Source: Anaerolineales bacterium UBA6663 (GTDB lineage: Bacteria; Chloroflexota; Anaerolineae; Anaerolineales; UBA6663). Taken from it: DNA of 14,761 bases. Of the stretch, positions 5,786 through 13,471 are shown in pieces (positions within the stretch are counted from its first letter, which is position 1; every line of letters starts with the position of its first letter). Location of the stretch: contig DKKP01000442.1 in the NCBI GenBank assembly GCA_002455335.1, positions 1 through 14,761 on the forward strand. Direction: 5' to 3'. The notes beneath the pieces were generated by a model. The model did not search any database. It was given only the letters and a program-made list of their open reading frames with translations, and was not told the origin of the DNA. The translations under genes and the position numbers were made by a program.

Positions 5786-8605
5786 ATGGCGGTCACTGTC
5801 GCAGCCCAGACGTTTGGGGAACTCTTGAAGTACCTGCGCCGCAAGGCGCGGCTGACCCAGCGCGAGCTGGCCCAACGCGTCGGGTATACCGAGGCCCACG
5901 TCTGTCGCCTCGAAAAGAACGAACGCCTCCCCGATGTCTCGACTGTGGCCGCCCTGTTCGTCCCCGCCCTGGAGCTGGACGATGAGCCGAAGCAGATTGA
6001 GTTGCTGCTCCAGTTGGCCGGGCAGGCCGGCTCCAGACGCCCGGCCGACAAGGTCACGGTGCGGCGGACCGGTCTGCGCCAGATCGAGATCCAGCACGAG
6101 ATCGTCGAAGACCTTGGCGCCCTCGAGGACGTTCCACCGACCCCGCCACATTGGGTCGCCCGACCGGATTTGATAGACCGCGCGGCTATGCTGTTGCGCC
6201 ATGAGCGGCGTCTCGCTCTGGTGGGGATGGCCGGAGCAGGCAAGACGGTCCTGGCGGCCGAGCTCGCGCGTGCCAATTCGTCGCTCCCGGTCTTTTGGTT
6301 GACGGTCACCGTCGGCGTCAGCGATGGCGCTGCTGCGATCACCCGGGCGCTTGCCCTGTTCTGCCTGACGCAGGGCCGGACCCAGGTTCGACCCATTCTG
6401 GCGGAAGGGGCCGGCGCATCTCTTCCCCTCGATCAGCAACTCAACCTGCTTCGCGCGGCCCTCAACGCGCGCCCCGCGTTGCTGTGCGTCGATGATGCTC
6501 ACCTGATCATGAACGATCCGGCCGGGCGCGCCCTGCTCGAGAGCCTTGTCGCGACGACGTCGGCGACGCTTCTGCTGACCTCTCGTGAGCGCCTGGCGTT
6601 GTCGCTGCCGCAGCTGTCGGTGGGCGGGCTCGACGTGCCCCAGGCACGGTCCGTGATCGTCGACTACGGGCACGATCCGGGCCTGCCCTGGGTCGAAGCT
6701 CTGATCGAGCGGACTCACGGCAACCCGATGTTGCTGCGCCTCGCGCTCGGGCAACTGGGCCACGAGACCGCCGACTCGACGCGCTTCGTCGAACGCCTGG
6801 CCTCGCAACCTCAGATCGCGGCGTTCCTGATGAACGGTATGCTACGACGGCTCTCGTCGGGTGCGCTCTGGTTGCTCAAGCTTGTGGCCCTCTTCCGGCA
6901 TCCGCTCGATCTTTTTGATCCGTCTCTGGCCGAGTTGATCGCAGGCGCAGAACCGTCGCTGGCGCTTGGCGCGGCCATCCAATCGCTGCAGGAGCAGACC
7001 CTGATCGACGACGTCCGTCAGGCCGGATTGCATCCCCTGTTGCGCGAGCACCTGCTGACGCAGCTGGCGACGGATCCTCAACGCAAACGCCGGCTGCATC
7101 GGCTGGCGGCCGAGTGGGAGGATCAAAACACCGCCGACGTCCTTGAGACGATCTATCACGCCGCCCACGCCGGCCAGTACGCCCGCGCGGCGGAGACGAT
7201 CAAGGGTCAGGAGGAGGCCGTGGCGGCGCGCGGTCAGGCGACGGCGGCGGCGGTCCTGCTCTCGCGGGTCATCCGCAATCTCGAACGCGGCAAACGACCC
7301 GACCGCAGCCGCCGGATCTTGCGCGACCTGTTGACCTCGCGCGGCATCCTGCTGGTCGGCAGTCTGCAGGCGCGTGAGGCCGAGGCGGACTTCCGACGGG
7401 CGCTGGAACTGACCGCCGATGCGCCGACGCGCGCCGATCTGGTGGCCCGCATCGCCAACTCCATCTTCGAGCGCAATGCTTACGATGAGGCCCTGACCCT
7501 CATCGCCGAATCCCGGGATGCCCTCGGGCCCTCTGAGACGTTCCTGCGCGCGCGCCTGGCGGCGGCGGCGGCCTGGGCGCATTACGACCTCTCGCAGATC
7601 GATGAGGCGGCCGGCGCCGGTGAGCAGGCTCTCGCCCTGTTGGCTTCATTTGGCAACGTGTCGTGGCAGAGCCTGCACGAGACACGCGCGACGGCGCACA
7701 GCGCCATGGCCAGCATCTCGCGCGCCCGGCAGGATACGGTTGGCGCGATCCGGCACGCGCGGGCGACGATCGACTCCGCGGAGCGGGGCGGGCTGCGTCG
7801 GTTGGCCCTTTCGAAGCGCGGTTTTCTTGGCGGGCTCAGCTACGACCGCGGCGATCTCGATGAAGCCGACCGCTTGCGCAACGAGGCGCTGCACTCGGCC
7901 ACAGAACTGGGAGATAGTTACACGGTCGCGTACATGAACATGTATCTGACCGATCATGACCGCATCCGACTCGCGATCGATCGCGGCCTCGAACGACTCG
8001 ACGTCGTGCAGCGGCTCATGGAGCAGATCGGCGACGGTCATGGCCAGGCCGACCAGCAGGCGCGACGCGCAGCCCTCCTGCTCTGGCGCGGCGACGTTGA
8101 ACCCGCGCTCCGATTGCTGGAGGGGCCGTCCATCGGCGGCAACGCCGATCACTCGTCACGATCGCATGGCTACAACCTCAACCGATTGGCCTTCGCGCAG
8201 CTGGTCGCCGACCCGGGTCGGTGGGCGCTGGCCGGCGCGACGCTCGACAGGGCACACGCGTTGCCGGGTACCTCAGGCGACCGCAACCTGCGTTTCAACC
8301 TGGCCACGACCCGCGCGGCGCTTTGGCTGACGGCCGGCGATCCGACTTCCGCGCAAGTGGCGCTGGACGAGGAGCATGAGATCGAGGGCTTCGGCTTGTG
8401 GGGGCGGCTCGACCGAGAGTTGGTGGCCGCCCTGACGGTCTGGGCCGCATCCGGCAGTGCAACGGCCCGCCCGCTGTTCGATTCGCTGCTGAGCCGCGTC
8501 GCGCCCTATCCGCTGCACGACCTGAGGCTGGCGTCGATCCTTTCTGAGCCGGAATATCGACCCGAACGTATGCCCCAGTTGCTCTGGCGCGCTCCCCGGT
8601 CGTGA
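5786..8605 (+). CDS. XRE-HTH / NB-ARC (STAND) ATPase / TPR regulator
   Basis: A 939-aa cytoplasmic protein counted from ATG 5786. Residues 10-55 are an XRE/Cro-type helix-turn-helix ('TQRELAQRVGYTEAHVCRLE'). Residues about 120-320 form a STAND-class P-loop ATPase: Walker A GMAGAGKT (147-154), Walker B LLCVDD (232-237), an arginine-bearing TSRER sensor motif (265-269) and a GNPMLL motif (312-317), as in NB-ARC proteins. The remaining part to 939 is alpha-helical, with TPR-like segments rich in 'A...Y..A...' spacing, probably the sensing and oligomerisation arm. Such proteins act as signal-gated regulators; some STAND ATPases are antiphage sensors, but no effector domain is seen here, and the HTH argues for transcription control. 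ATG 5786 is preferred over an in-frame TTG at 5717 because the extra 23 residues are not domain-like. A G-rich stretch (5766-5772) precedes it by 13 nt. It is divergent from the surface-protein operon, a possible target. Confidence 0.88.
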   Translation: MAVTVAAQTFGELLKYLRRKARLTQRELAQRVGYTEAHVCRLEKNERLPDVSTVAALFVPALELDDEPKQIELLLQLAGQAGSRRPADKVTVRRTGLRQIEIQHEIVEDLGALEDVPPTPPHWVARPDLIDRAAMLLRHERRLALVGMAGAGKTVLAAELARANSSLPVFWLTVTVGVSDGAAAITRALALFCLTQGRTQVRPILAEGAGASLPLDQQLNLLRAALNARPALLCVDDAHLIMNDPAGRALLESLVATTSATLLLTSRERLALSLPQLSVGGLDVPQARSVIVDYGHDPGLPWVEALIERTHGNPMLLRLALGQLGHETADSTRFVERLASQPQIAAFLMNGMLRRLSSGALWLLKLVALFRHPLDLFDPSLAELIAGAEPSLALGAAIQSLQEQTLIDDVRQAGLHPLLREHLLTQLATDPQRKRRLHRLAAEWEDQNTADVLETIYHAAHAGQYARAAETIKGQEEAVAARGQATAAAVLLSRVIRNLERGKRPDRSRRILRDLLTSRGILLVGSLQAREAEADFRRALELTADAPTRADLVARIANSIFERNAYDEALTLIAESRDALGPSETFLRARLAAAAAWAHYDLSQIDEAAGAGEQALALLASFGNVSWQSLHETRATAHSAMASISRARQDTVGAIRHARATIDSAERGGLRRLALSKRGFLGGLSYDRGDLDEADRLRNEALHSATELGDSYTVAYMNMYLTDHDRIRLAIDRGLERLDVVQRLMEQIGDGHGQADQQARRAALLLWRGDVEPALRLLEGPSIGGNADHSSRSHGYNLNRLAFAQLVADPGRWALAGATLDRAHALPGTSGDRNLRFNLATTRAALWLTAGDPTSAQVALDEEHEIEGFGLWGRLDRELVAALTVWAASGSATARPLFDSLLSRVAPYPLHDLRLASILSEPEYRPERMPQLLWRAPRS

Positions 8606-8618
8606 CGGCCTCGTTGTG

Positions 8619-8634
8619 GCCGCGGATCCGCGGC
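8619..8634. repeat. Perfect 16-bp palindrome
   Basis: GCCGCGGATCCGCGGC is fully self-complementary and lies 13 bp after the stop of the XRE/STAND gene. As RNA it gives a 6-bp GC stem with a GATC loop, but no T-run follows on the plus strand, so it is a poor intrinsic terminator. It could be a protein-binding palindrome or chance. The rest of the 110-bp gap to the next gene shows only a TACATT box at 8681-8686. Confidence 0.35.
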
Positions 8635-8715
8635 TGAGAGTCTCCTGCTGACCACGCTCCATGCCCCGCTGCCGTTGTGGTACATTGACCCAATTCGTTT
8701 CGCTGCGAGGCCAAG

Positions 8716-9822
8716 ATGGCAGATCCACGCATTACGCGATTGGCGCACGTGCTCTCAGACTATTGTCTCGACGTTCAACCGGGGCAGGTGATCGTCGTGA
8801 CCGGTTCGCCGCTGGCCGATCCGTTGTTACGCGCGGTCTACCAGCGCATCCTCGAGCGCGGAGCGCAACCGCTCCCGCAGATCTTTATGCCGGGCCTCAA
8901 CGAGCTCTATATCCGGCATGCCCACGAGGCTGTGCTCGATCGACCGAACCCCCTGGCTCAACATCTTTACGAGACCATCGACGGCATCGTGCAGATCCGG
9001 TCGACGAGCCACACCCGCGAGCTGGCGAGCGTGGATCCGGCGCGCTTGAAGCGCTCACGCGCGGCAGAGGCCTCGATCGTCAAGACCTTCATGGACCGAA
9101 GCAGCCGCGGCGAGCTGCGTTGGGTGATCGCGCAATTCCCGACCGATGCCCAGGCACAGGACGCCGACATGGGTCCGCTGGCCTATGAAGAGTTCGTCTA
9201 TCGCGCCTGTCATGTCGACGGCGACGACGACCCTGTTGCGTACTGGCAGTCGTTCCGCGCAAGCCAACAGCGGATCTGCGATTGGCTCAAGGGCCGCAAG
9301 ACAGTCACGGTGCGGAGCGCGAACGTCGATTTGAAGCTCTCGATCGATGGGCGCGTGTTCATCAACGCCGACGGCCGTAACAATATGCCCGACGGCGAGG
9401 TCTTCACCGGACCTGTCGAAGAGTCGGTCGAAGGTTGGATCCGCTTCACGTATCCCGCGATCTTCAGCGGTCGCGAGGTTGACGGCGTCGAGTTGCGCTT
9501 CGAGTCGGGGCGGGTGGTGAAGGCCGACGCACGGAAAGACCCCGAATTTCTGCAGAGCGTGCTCGACACAGATGCTGGCGCGCGTTACCTTGGTGAATTC
9601 GCGATCGGCACGAACTACGGCGTCGACCGATTCACACGTAACATCCTGTTCGATGAGAAGATCGGGGGCACGCTCCATCTGGCGCTCGGGGCGAGCTACC
9701 CCGGCACTGGCGCCAAAAACGAGTCCTCCGTGCACTGGGACATGGTCTGCGACATGCGCGAGGATTCGGAGATCGCAGCCGACGGCGAGGTGTTCTATCG
9801 CAACGGCAGGCTCGTGATCTAG
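8716..9822 (+). CDS. M29-family metallo-aminopeptidase
   Basis: A 368-aa cytoplasmic aminopeptidase of peptidase family M29 (thermophilic aminopeptidase T / AmpS type), which removes N-terminal residues from peptides using two metal ions. The family's metal-binding set is visible in order: Glu228 in 'MPDGEVFTGP', Glu294 in 'LGEFAIGTN', His321 in 'GGTLHLALG', then Tyr328, His340 and Asp342 in 'SVHWDMV'. All are intact. The length is slightly under the usual 400-410 aa, mostly from a shorter segment between the last two ligand groups, and is within family range. The N-terminal half has the family's Rossmann-like fold ('VQPGQVIVVTGSPLADPLLRAVYQ'). ATG 8716 has a GAGG Shine-Dalgarno 5 nt upstream. 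It is likely monocistronic: a strong terminator follows at once. Role: general peptide turnover. Confidence 0.93.
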   Translation: MADPRITRLAHVLSDYCLDVQPGQVIVVTGSPLADPLLRAVYQRILERGAQPLPQIFMPGLNELYIRHAHEAVLDRPNPLAQHLYETIDGIVQIRSTSHTRELASVDPARLKRSRAAEASIVKTFMDRSSRGELRWVIAQFPTDAQAQDADMGPLAYEEFVYRACHVDGDDDPVAYWQSFRASQQRICDWLKGRKTVTVRSANVDLKLSIDGRVFINADGRNNMPDGEVFTGPVEESVEGWIRFTYPAIFSGREVDGVELRFESGRVVKADARKDPEFLQSVLDTDAGARYLGEFAIGTNYGVDRFTRNILFDEKIGGTLHLALGASYPGTGAKNESSVHWDMVCDMREDSEIAADGEVFYRNGRLVI

Positions 9823-9833
9823 GCTGTCGTGCT

Positions 9834-9876
9834 TAACGCAAAACGGCCCGGGCAGCGCCCGGGCCGTTTTGCGTTA
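9834..9876. terminator. Bidirectional intrinsic terminator
   Basis: A perfect 20-bp inverted repeat (9834-9853 and 9857-9876) with a 3-nt AGC loop. The GC-rich core GGCCCGGGC is flanked by AAAA on one side and TTTT on the other, so an RNA from either strand gives a GC stem followed by GUUUU. It sits 11 bp after the M29 aminopeptidase stop and 18 bp beyond the stop of the convergent histidine kinase, serving both. Confidence 0.93.
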
Positions 9877-9894
9877 GGGCCTTCACGAAGGCCA

Positions 9895-12126
9895 TCACTG
9901 CGGGATTCGCACTCGGGTGGTCGGCACCTGCTCAACCCTGGGCGCCGCGATCTGCGCCGTGACCGGCACGGTGAAATAGAAGATGCTGCCGCCCTCGGGC
10001 GGGCACTCGACGCCGATCCGTCCGCCGTGGGCTTCCACGGCCAGTCGACAGAACGTCAGGCCAAGCCCGGCTCCGGCGCGGATCGGTCGGCCGTTGTCGT
10101 CGCGGCGTTGAAAGTGCTTCTCGAATATCCGTGCGCGATCGTCGGGCGGCACGCCATCGCCGTTGTCGCGAACCCAGACCAGGATTGCGTCGCCGCGTCG
10201 CTCAGCGCTCAGCCCGATCGAGCCGCCATGAGGCGTAAACTTGACGGCGTTCGAGAGCAGGTTCTCGAGCACTCGGCCGATGAGCTGGCTGTCGGCCAAT
10301 GTCATCGGCAGGTCGGGCGCGATAGCGACGCTCACCGTTTTCGCTTCTCGCTCGGCCAACGGCAGGATTCGGTCACTGTGCTCCTGCATCAGCTCTGCCA
10401 GAGGCAGTGGCTCTAGGTCGAGCTGGAACTCGCCGGCCTCGAACTTGTTGATGTGGACGAGGTCGTCGATCATGCCCATCATGCGCTGGCTCGCGCCAAG
10501 CGCGCGCCCCACGAGTTGAGTGGTCGCGGCCGCCTGAAGCGCCACAGCGGTATGGTCGCTTGTGTTTCCGCCGCGGACCTCCTGGCGGATGCCGCGAACC
10601 ATCAGCTCCAGGTTGGCCGCGATCGCCGTCAGCGGATTGCGCAGGTCATGCACGATCATGTGCGTCAGGTCGTTTCGTTGACTCTCCACGGCCACCAGGT
10701 CGGCGTAAGCGCGTTCGAGCTCGCCGGTGCGCTCGGCGATCAGGCGATCGGCGCGGCGCACGATCCCGAGCAGGGCCAGGAAGAGCGCGCCAAGACCGAT
10801 CGTCGCCAGGCCAAGTCCTTGCGCCCGCGCGCTCATCTCGGCCTCGGTCAGCCCCGGGATGTCGCGGAGCGTGATTAAGACACCCGCCGGGGACCCCTCG
10901 GGCGAGGCCACCGGGGTGTACAGCAAGGCGTAGTAGTGATCGTCGGTCGGGTCAAAGGTCGCGCCGCTGCCGGGCGCCAGCAGGCGATCGGCTGTCTCAC
11001 CCCGACTGGCTTGCAGGAAGCCAACGTCGCCGATGCTGACGATCGCCGGCAGGCTCGGCGCCTGTGTCTCGGCGGGGTAGACCCGCAGCCCTTGCAACGA
11101 GTAGATCGCGCCCGAGGCAAGAACGTCGAAGTTGGCCAACTGACCGGCCATCCAGCTTTCGAGATCGGCATCGGCCTGGAGGCCGGCAAGTTGATCGGCC
11201 GACTCCAGATCGAGATGGGTAGCGAGGTTTGCGGCGAGACCGCGATTGATCGCGCCCGAGCCGGTCACCACTTCGTCGACCAGATTGCCAAACACGATCC
11301 GGCTGTAGACCTCGCCCGAGGCGAGAGCCAGCGCGGCTGTGACGATGGCGCTCGCCACCGCGTAGGTGCGCGTCAGATGGAAGGCGCGCACCCGTTCCTC
11401 GGTGCGCCAGAGCAGCGTCATCGTCGTCAGCCAGGCCAGCAACAGGACTGCGATATGGAGCCACCAGCCGAGTTGCCCGTCTGCGAAAAGGTGCAGAGCG
11501 CCGACCGCCATCAGGCCCCACAGGCTGTCGATAACGAATACGCCATCGAGACCATCGGGTTTGCGCGCCCAATGCCACAGATGGCTGAACAGCGCCAGGC
11601 CCCATAGCACCAGGACACCCGATACCTGGGCCATCCGGCCCGTGTCTCCACTGAGCGCGTCAAGCACCTGTGGCGCGACAGCCGCGAGACCCAGAAAGCC
11701 CAGGAGGGCAAGTCCGCCGACGGACGCCAGAAGCGCGACGAGCCGACCGTCGCGCTGATTTGGAAGCCAGGCCCCAGCCAACAACAGCGCCCCGCCACCC
11801 CAAAGCGCGATCCACGGGCTCCACAAGGCTGCCGGATGCGGCACGCCGATCAGAGCACCCACCGTCAGGGCCCCGTGGATCACGTAAAGGAGGCTCATCC
11901 AACCGAACATCAACGCCAGGAGCAGGGGCCGTATGCGTCGCGTCTCGCGCAGTGCGGCCACAACGAAGAACGAGATCACACAGCCGACAAGCGCCGCTAA
12001 GGTGACGAAGTAGTAACGCAGCAGGGGGATCGCAACGTTGATGTTGAGCGACGGTTGGATCACAAGTAACCCAAATCCGATGAGGGGCAAGGCAATGCCC
12101 AGGGCCGCCAGGGTCTTAAAAAGCAT
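9895..12126 (-). CDS. Membrane sensor histidine kinase (orphan)
   Basis: A 743-aa two-component sensor kinase counted from the ATG at 12124-12126. Residues about 1-270 hold seven to eight hydrophobic helices, an integral-membrane sensor module. Residues about 275-432 form an extracytoplasmic domain, closed by a further helix (433-455). A short coiled coil (460-485) leads to the HisKA domain with phospho-acceptor His493 in 'IVHDLRNPL'. The ATPase part follows: N-box 'ENLLSNAVKFTP' (621-632), G1 'DNGDGVP' (654-660), F-box 'FEKHF' (668-672) and G2 'GAGLGLTFC' (685-693), all intact. The C-terminal 25 residues are a tail. No response regulator gene lies nearby, so the partner is elsewhere. The upstream in-frame TTG at 12240 abuts a tRNA terminator and would add 38 basic residues; the ATG is preferred, with a TAGACT box 7 nt before it. 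Confidence 0.92.
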   Translation of the reverse strand: MLFKTLAALGIALPLIGFGLLVIQPSLNINVAIPLLRYYFVTLAALVGCVISFFVVAALRETRRIRPLLLALMFGWMSLLYVIHGALTVGALIGVPHPAALWSPWIALWGGGALLLAGAWLPNQRDGRLVALLASVGGLALLGFLGLAAVAPQVLDALSGDTGRMAQVSGVLVLWGLALFSHLWHWARKPDGLDGVFVIDSLWGLMAVGALHLFADGQLGWWLHIAVLLLAWLTTMTLLWRTEERVRAFHLTRTYAVASAIVTAALALASGEVYSRIVFGNLVDEVVTGSGAINRGLAANLATHLDLESADQLAGLQADADLESWMAGQLANFDVLASGAIYSLQGLRVYPAETQAPSLPAIVSIGDVGFLQASRGETADRLLAPGSGATFDPTDDHYYALLYTPVASPEGSPAGVLITLRDIPGLTEAEMSARAQGLGLATIGLGALFLALLGIVRRADRLIAERTGELERAYADLVAVESQRNDLTHMIVHDLRNPLTAIAANLELMVRGIRQEVRGGNTSDHTAVALQAAATTQLVGRALGASQRMMGMIDDLVHINKFEAGEFQLDLEPLPLAELMQEHSDRILPLAEREAKTVSVAIAPDLPMTLADSQLIGRVLENLLSNAVKFTPHGGSIGLSAERRGDAILVWVRDNGDGVPPDDRARIFEKHFQRRDDNGRPIRAGAGLGLTFCRLAVEAHGGRIGVECPPEGGSIFYFTVPVTAQIAAPRVEQVPTTRVRIPQ

Positions 12127-12133
12127 GAGCTTG

Positions 12134-12164
12134 AGTCTACGGAAAGTCGCGTAAAAAGCGTTAA
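12134..12164 (-). promoter_or_regulatory. Possible promoter of the histidine kinase, leaderless
   Basis: On the minus strand, TTAACG (12159-12164) and TAGACT (12134-12139) are separated by 19 bp and match -35 and -10 at four of six positions each. The -10 box ends 7 nt before the ATG at 12126 and there is no Shine-Dalgarno, so the transcript would begin at or next to the start codon. The arrangement resembles the hydrolase start at 53-65. Confidence 0.4.
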
Positions 12165-12247
12165 GACACGGGATAAAAACGGTGTAAATTCGGTTATCCG
12201 GTACCAAGAGAGGATCCGGGCTCCGAAAAACCTTGGGCAACGCTTCT

Positions 12248-12274
12248 ACAAAAAAAGGCCCGCGTTTGCGGGCC
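12248..12274 (-). terminator. Intrinsic terminator of tRNA-Asn
   Basis: On the minus strand GGCCCGC (12268-12274) pairs with GCGGGCC (12257-12263) around a 4-nt AAAC loop, followed by seven T residues (12250-12256). It lies 4 bp after the tRNA 3' end. This is a textbook Rho-independent terminator. Confidence 0.95.
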
Positions 12275-12278
12275 TGAG

Positions 12279-12351
12279 CTCCTCGACCTGGATTTGAACC
12301 AGGAACCTACCGGTTAACAGCCGGTTGCTCTGCCGATTGAGCTATCGAGGA
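12279..12351 (-). tRNA. tRNA-Asn (anticodon GTT)
   Basis: A 73-nt gene folding as a standard cloverleaf. The acceptor stem is TCCTCGA paired with TCGAGGA, with discriminator G. The D arm carries AGCTCAATCGGCAGAGC. The anticodon stem ACCGG/CCGGT encloses loop CTGTTAA with anticodon GTT, which reads AAC/AAT (Asn). The T arm CCTGG/CCAGG encloses TTCAAAT. No CCA is encoded after the discriminator, so it must be added by nucleotidyltransferase. Its own promoter and terminator flank it closely, making it a single-gene unit. No integrase or attachment-site duplicate is visible. Confidence 0.97.
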
Positions 12352-12362
12352 ATAGCCTGAAA

Positions 12363-12391
12363 AGTATACCGGGCCGGCCGGAGGCTGTCAA
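12363..12391 (-). promoter_or_regulatory. Sigma-70 promoter of tRNA-Asn
   Basis: On the minus strand TTGACA (12386-12391) and TATACT (12363-12368) are separated by exactly 17 bp. The -35 is perfect and the -10 matches five of six. The -10 ends 11 nt before the tRNA 5' end, giving a very short leader. This is the strongest promoter in the window. Confidence 0.92.
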
Positions 12392-12473
12392 GGTTTGCGC
12401 ATCGATGCAAAGGACATCGAAGCCGTGTCGGGCCGGGGCGGTCGGTGCTTGCTTGTGAAACCAGACAGGGCGT

Positions 12474-12484
12474 GTTAACTTAAC
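12474..12484. promoter_or_regulatory. Small palindrome upstream of the DUF368 gene
   Basis: GTTAA-C-TTAAC is a perfect 5+1+5 inverted repeat about 30 bp before the DUF368 start. A weak promoter TTGTGA (12453-12458)-17-TAACTT (12476-12481) overlaps it. It could be an operator at the promoter of the envelope operon; evidence is only positional. Confidence 0.25.
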
Positions 12485-12514
12485 GGCATACTCGCCTGGA
12501 GGAAATTAACGACG

Positions 12515-13471
12515 ATGCCTGAAGTGACCTCATCGGGTGCACAGCTGCCTGATCCACCCACGCGATCCTTGATCGATTACGTCGGCGTCGCCGCCCGCGG
12601 TTTCTGCATGGGCGCCGCCGACGTGGTGCCGGGCGTTTCGGGCGGCACGATGGCCTTCGTCCTCGGGATCTACGACGAACTGCTCTCGGCGATCCAGTCT
12701 TTCAATCTAGTTTTTTTCAGGCGCCTGCTGTCCTTCCGCTGGCGCGAGGCCTTTGCCGGGATACCGTGGCGCTTCTTGCTCGCGCTCGGCAGCGGGATCG
12801 GAGTCGCGATCCTGGCGCTGGCCGAGAGCTTACAGTGGGCGCTTCATCATCATCCCGAATTCGTCTGGGCCTTCTTCTTTGGACTGGTGCTGGCCTCGGT
12901 CTTTGTCGTGCGCAAGCACGTCAAACGCTGGACGGCTTCCACTGTCGCGTTCGCTGTCGTTGCGGCTATCGGGGCTTATGTGTTGGTCGGGCTGACGCCG
13001 ACCCAGACCCCCGACACGCCGTGGTTCCTGTTTCTCAGCGGTGCGATCGCGATCTGCGCCATGATCCTGCCCGGCATCTCCGGGGCGTTCATCCTCGTCC
13101 TTCTGGGCAAGTACCAGTACGTGCTCGACGCGGTTGTACAGCGCGATCTGGTTCCGCTTGCGATCGTTGCAGCGGGCTGTGCGGTTGGCCTGCTGATCTT
13201 CGTGCGGCTGCTGCGTTGGCTGTTGCGGCGCTTTCATGATCAGACCGTGGCCGTCCTCTCGGGCTTTATGCTCGGGTCGCTGCGCAAGGTCTGGCCGTGG
13301 AAGGATGTGCAGGCTGTCGAAGGCGTCGAGGCCCTGAGCGTCGAAATCAACATCCTGCCGGCGGTCTTCACAGCCGAAATCGGGTTCGCGCTTGGGTTGC
13401 TCGGGCTCGGCGTCGGGCTTGTGCTTTCGATCGAACGTCTGGCCGCGCGCCGCGCCACTGGCCGGCAATGA
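12515..13471 (+). CDS. popT: DUF368 polyprenyl-phosphate translocase-like protein
   Basis: A 318-aa polytopic membrane protein of the DUF368 family. Two inverted signature loops are clear: 'GAADVVPGVSGGT' (residues 33-45) and 'ILPGISGAF' (184-192), each next to hydrophobic helices; roughly eight to ten membrane segments fit the profile. DUF368 proteins have been identified as undecaprenyl-phosphate translocases (PopT), which return the C55-P lipid carrier from the outer to the inner face of the membrane for reuse in wall and glycan synthesis. The symbol is given by family and not by proof of orthology. The start ATG has a GGAGG Shine-Dalgarno 12 nt upstream, slightly long, and the next ATG (residue 32) lies inside the first signature. 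Its stop overlaps the next gene's start (ATGA), so the two are translationally coupled. Confidence 0.88.
   Translation: MPEVTSSGAQLPDPPTRSLIDYVGVAARGFCMGAADVVPGVSGGTMAFVLGIYDELLSAIQSFNLVFFRRLLSFRWREAFAGIPWRFLLALGSGIGVAILALAESLQWALHHHPEFVWAFFFGLVLASVFVVRKHVKRWTASTVAFAVVAAIGAYVLVGLTPTQTPDTPWFLFLSGAIAICAMILPGISGAFILVLLGKYQYVLDAVVQRDLVPLAIVAAGCAVGLLIFVRLLRWLLRRFHDQTVAVLSGFMLGSLRKVWPWKDVQAVEGVEALSVEINILPAVFTAEIGFALGLLGLGVGLVLSIERLAARRATGRQ

Noticed and set aside
5720..6808. Minus-strand open frame (362 codons) opposite the HTH/ATPase gene
   Set aside because: The plus strand has HTH, Walker A and Walker B motifs in this interval; the antisense frame is Arg/Gln-rich with no domain and no ribosome site.
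12127..12240. TTG at 12240 as start of the histidine kinase
   Set aside because: It abuts the tRNA terminator, leaving no room for a promoter, and adds a 38-residue non-membrane segment. ATG 12126 starts a clean hydrophobic helix.
12279..12351. tRNA-Asn as an integration site of a mobile element
   Set aside because: No integrase, no duplicated tRNA 3' end and no change in composition are visible on either side within the window.
13297..13467. N-terminal extension of the DUF2085 gene
   Set aside because: It is Arg-rich shadow sequence within the DUF368 gene; the ATGA overlap at 13468 is the natural start.
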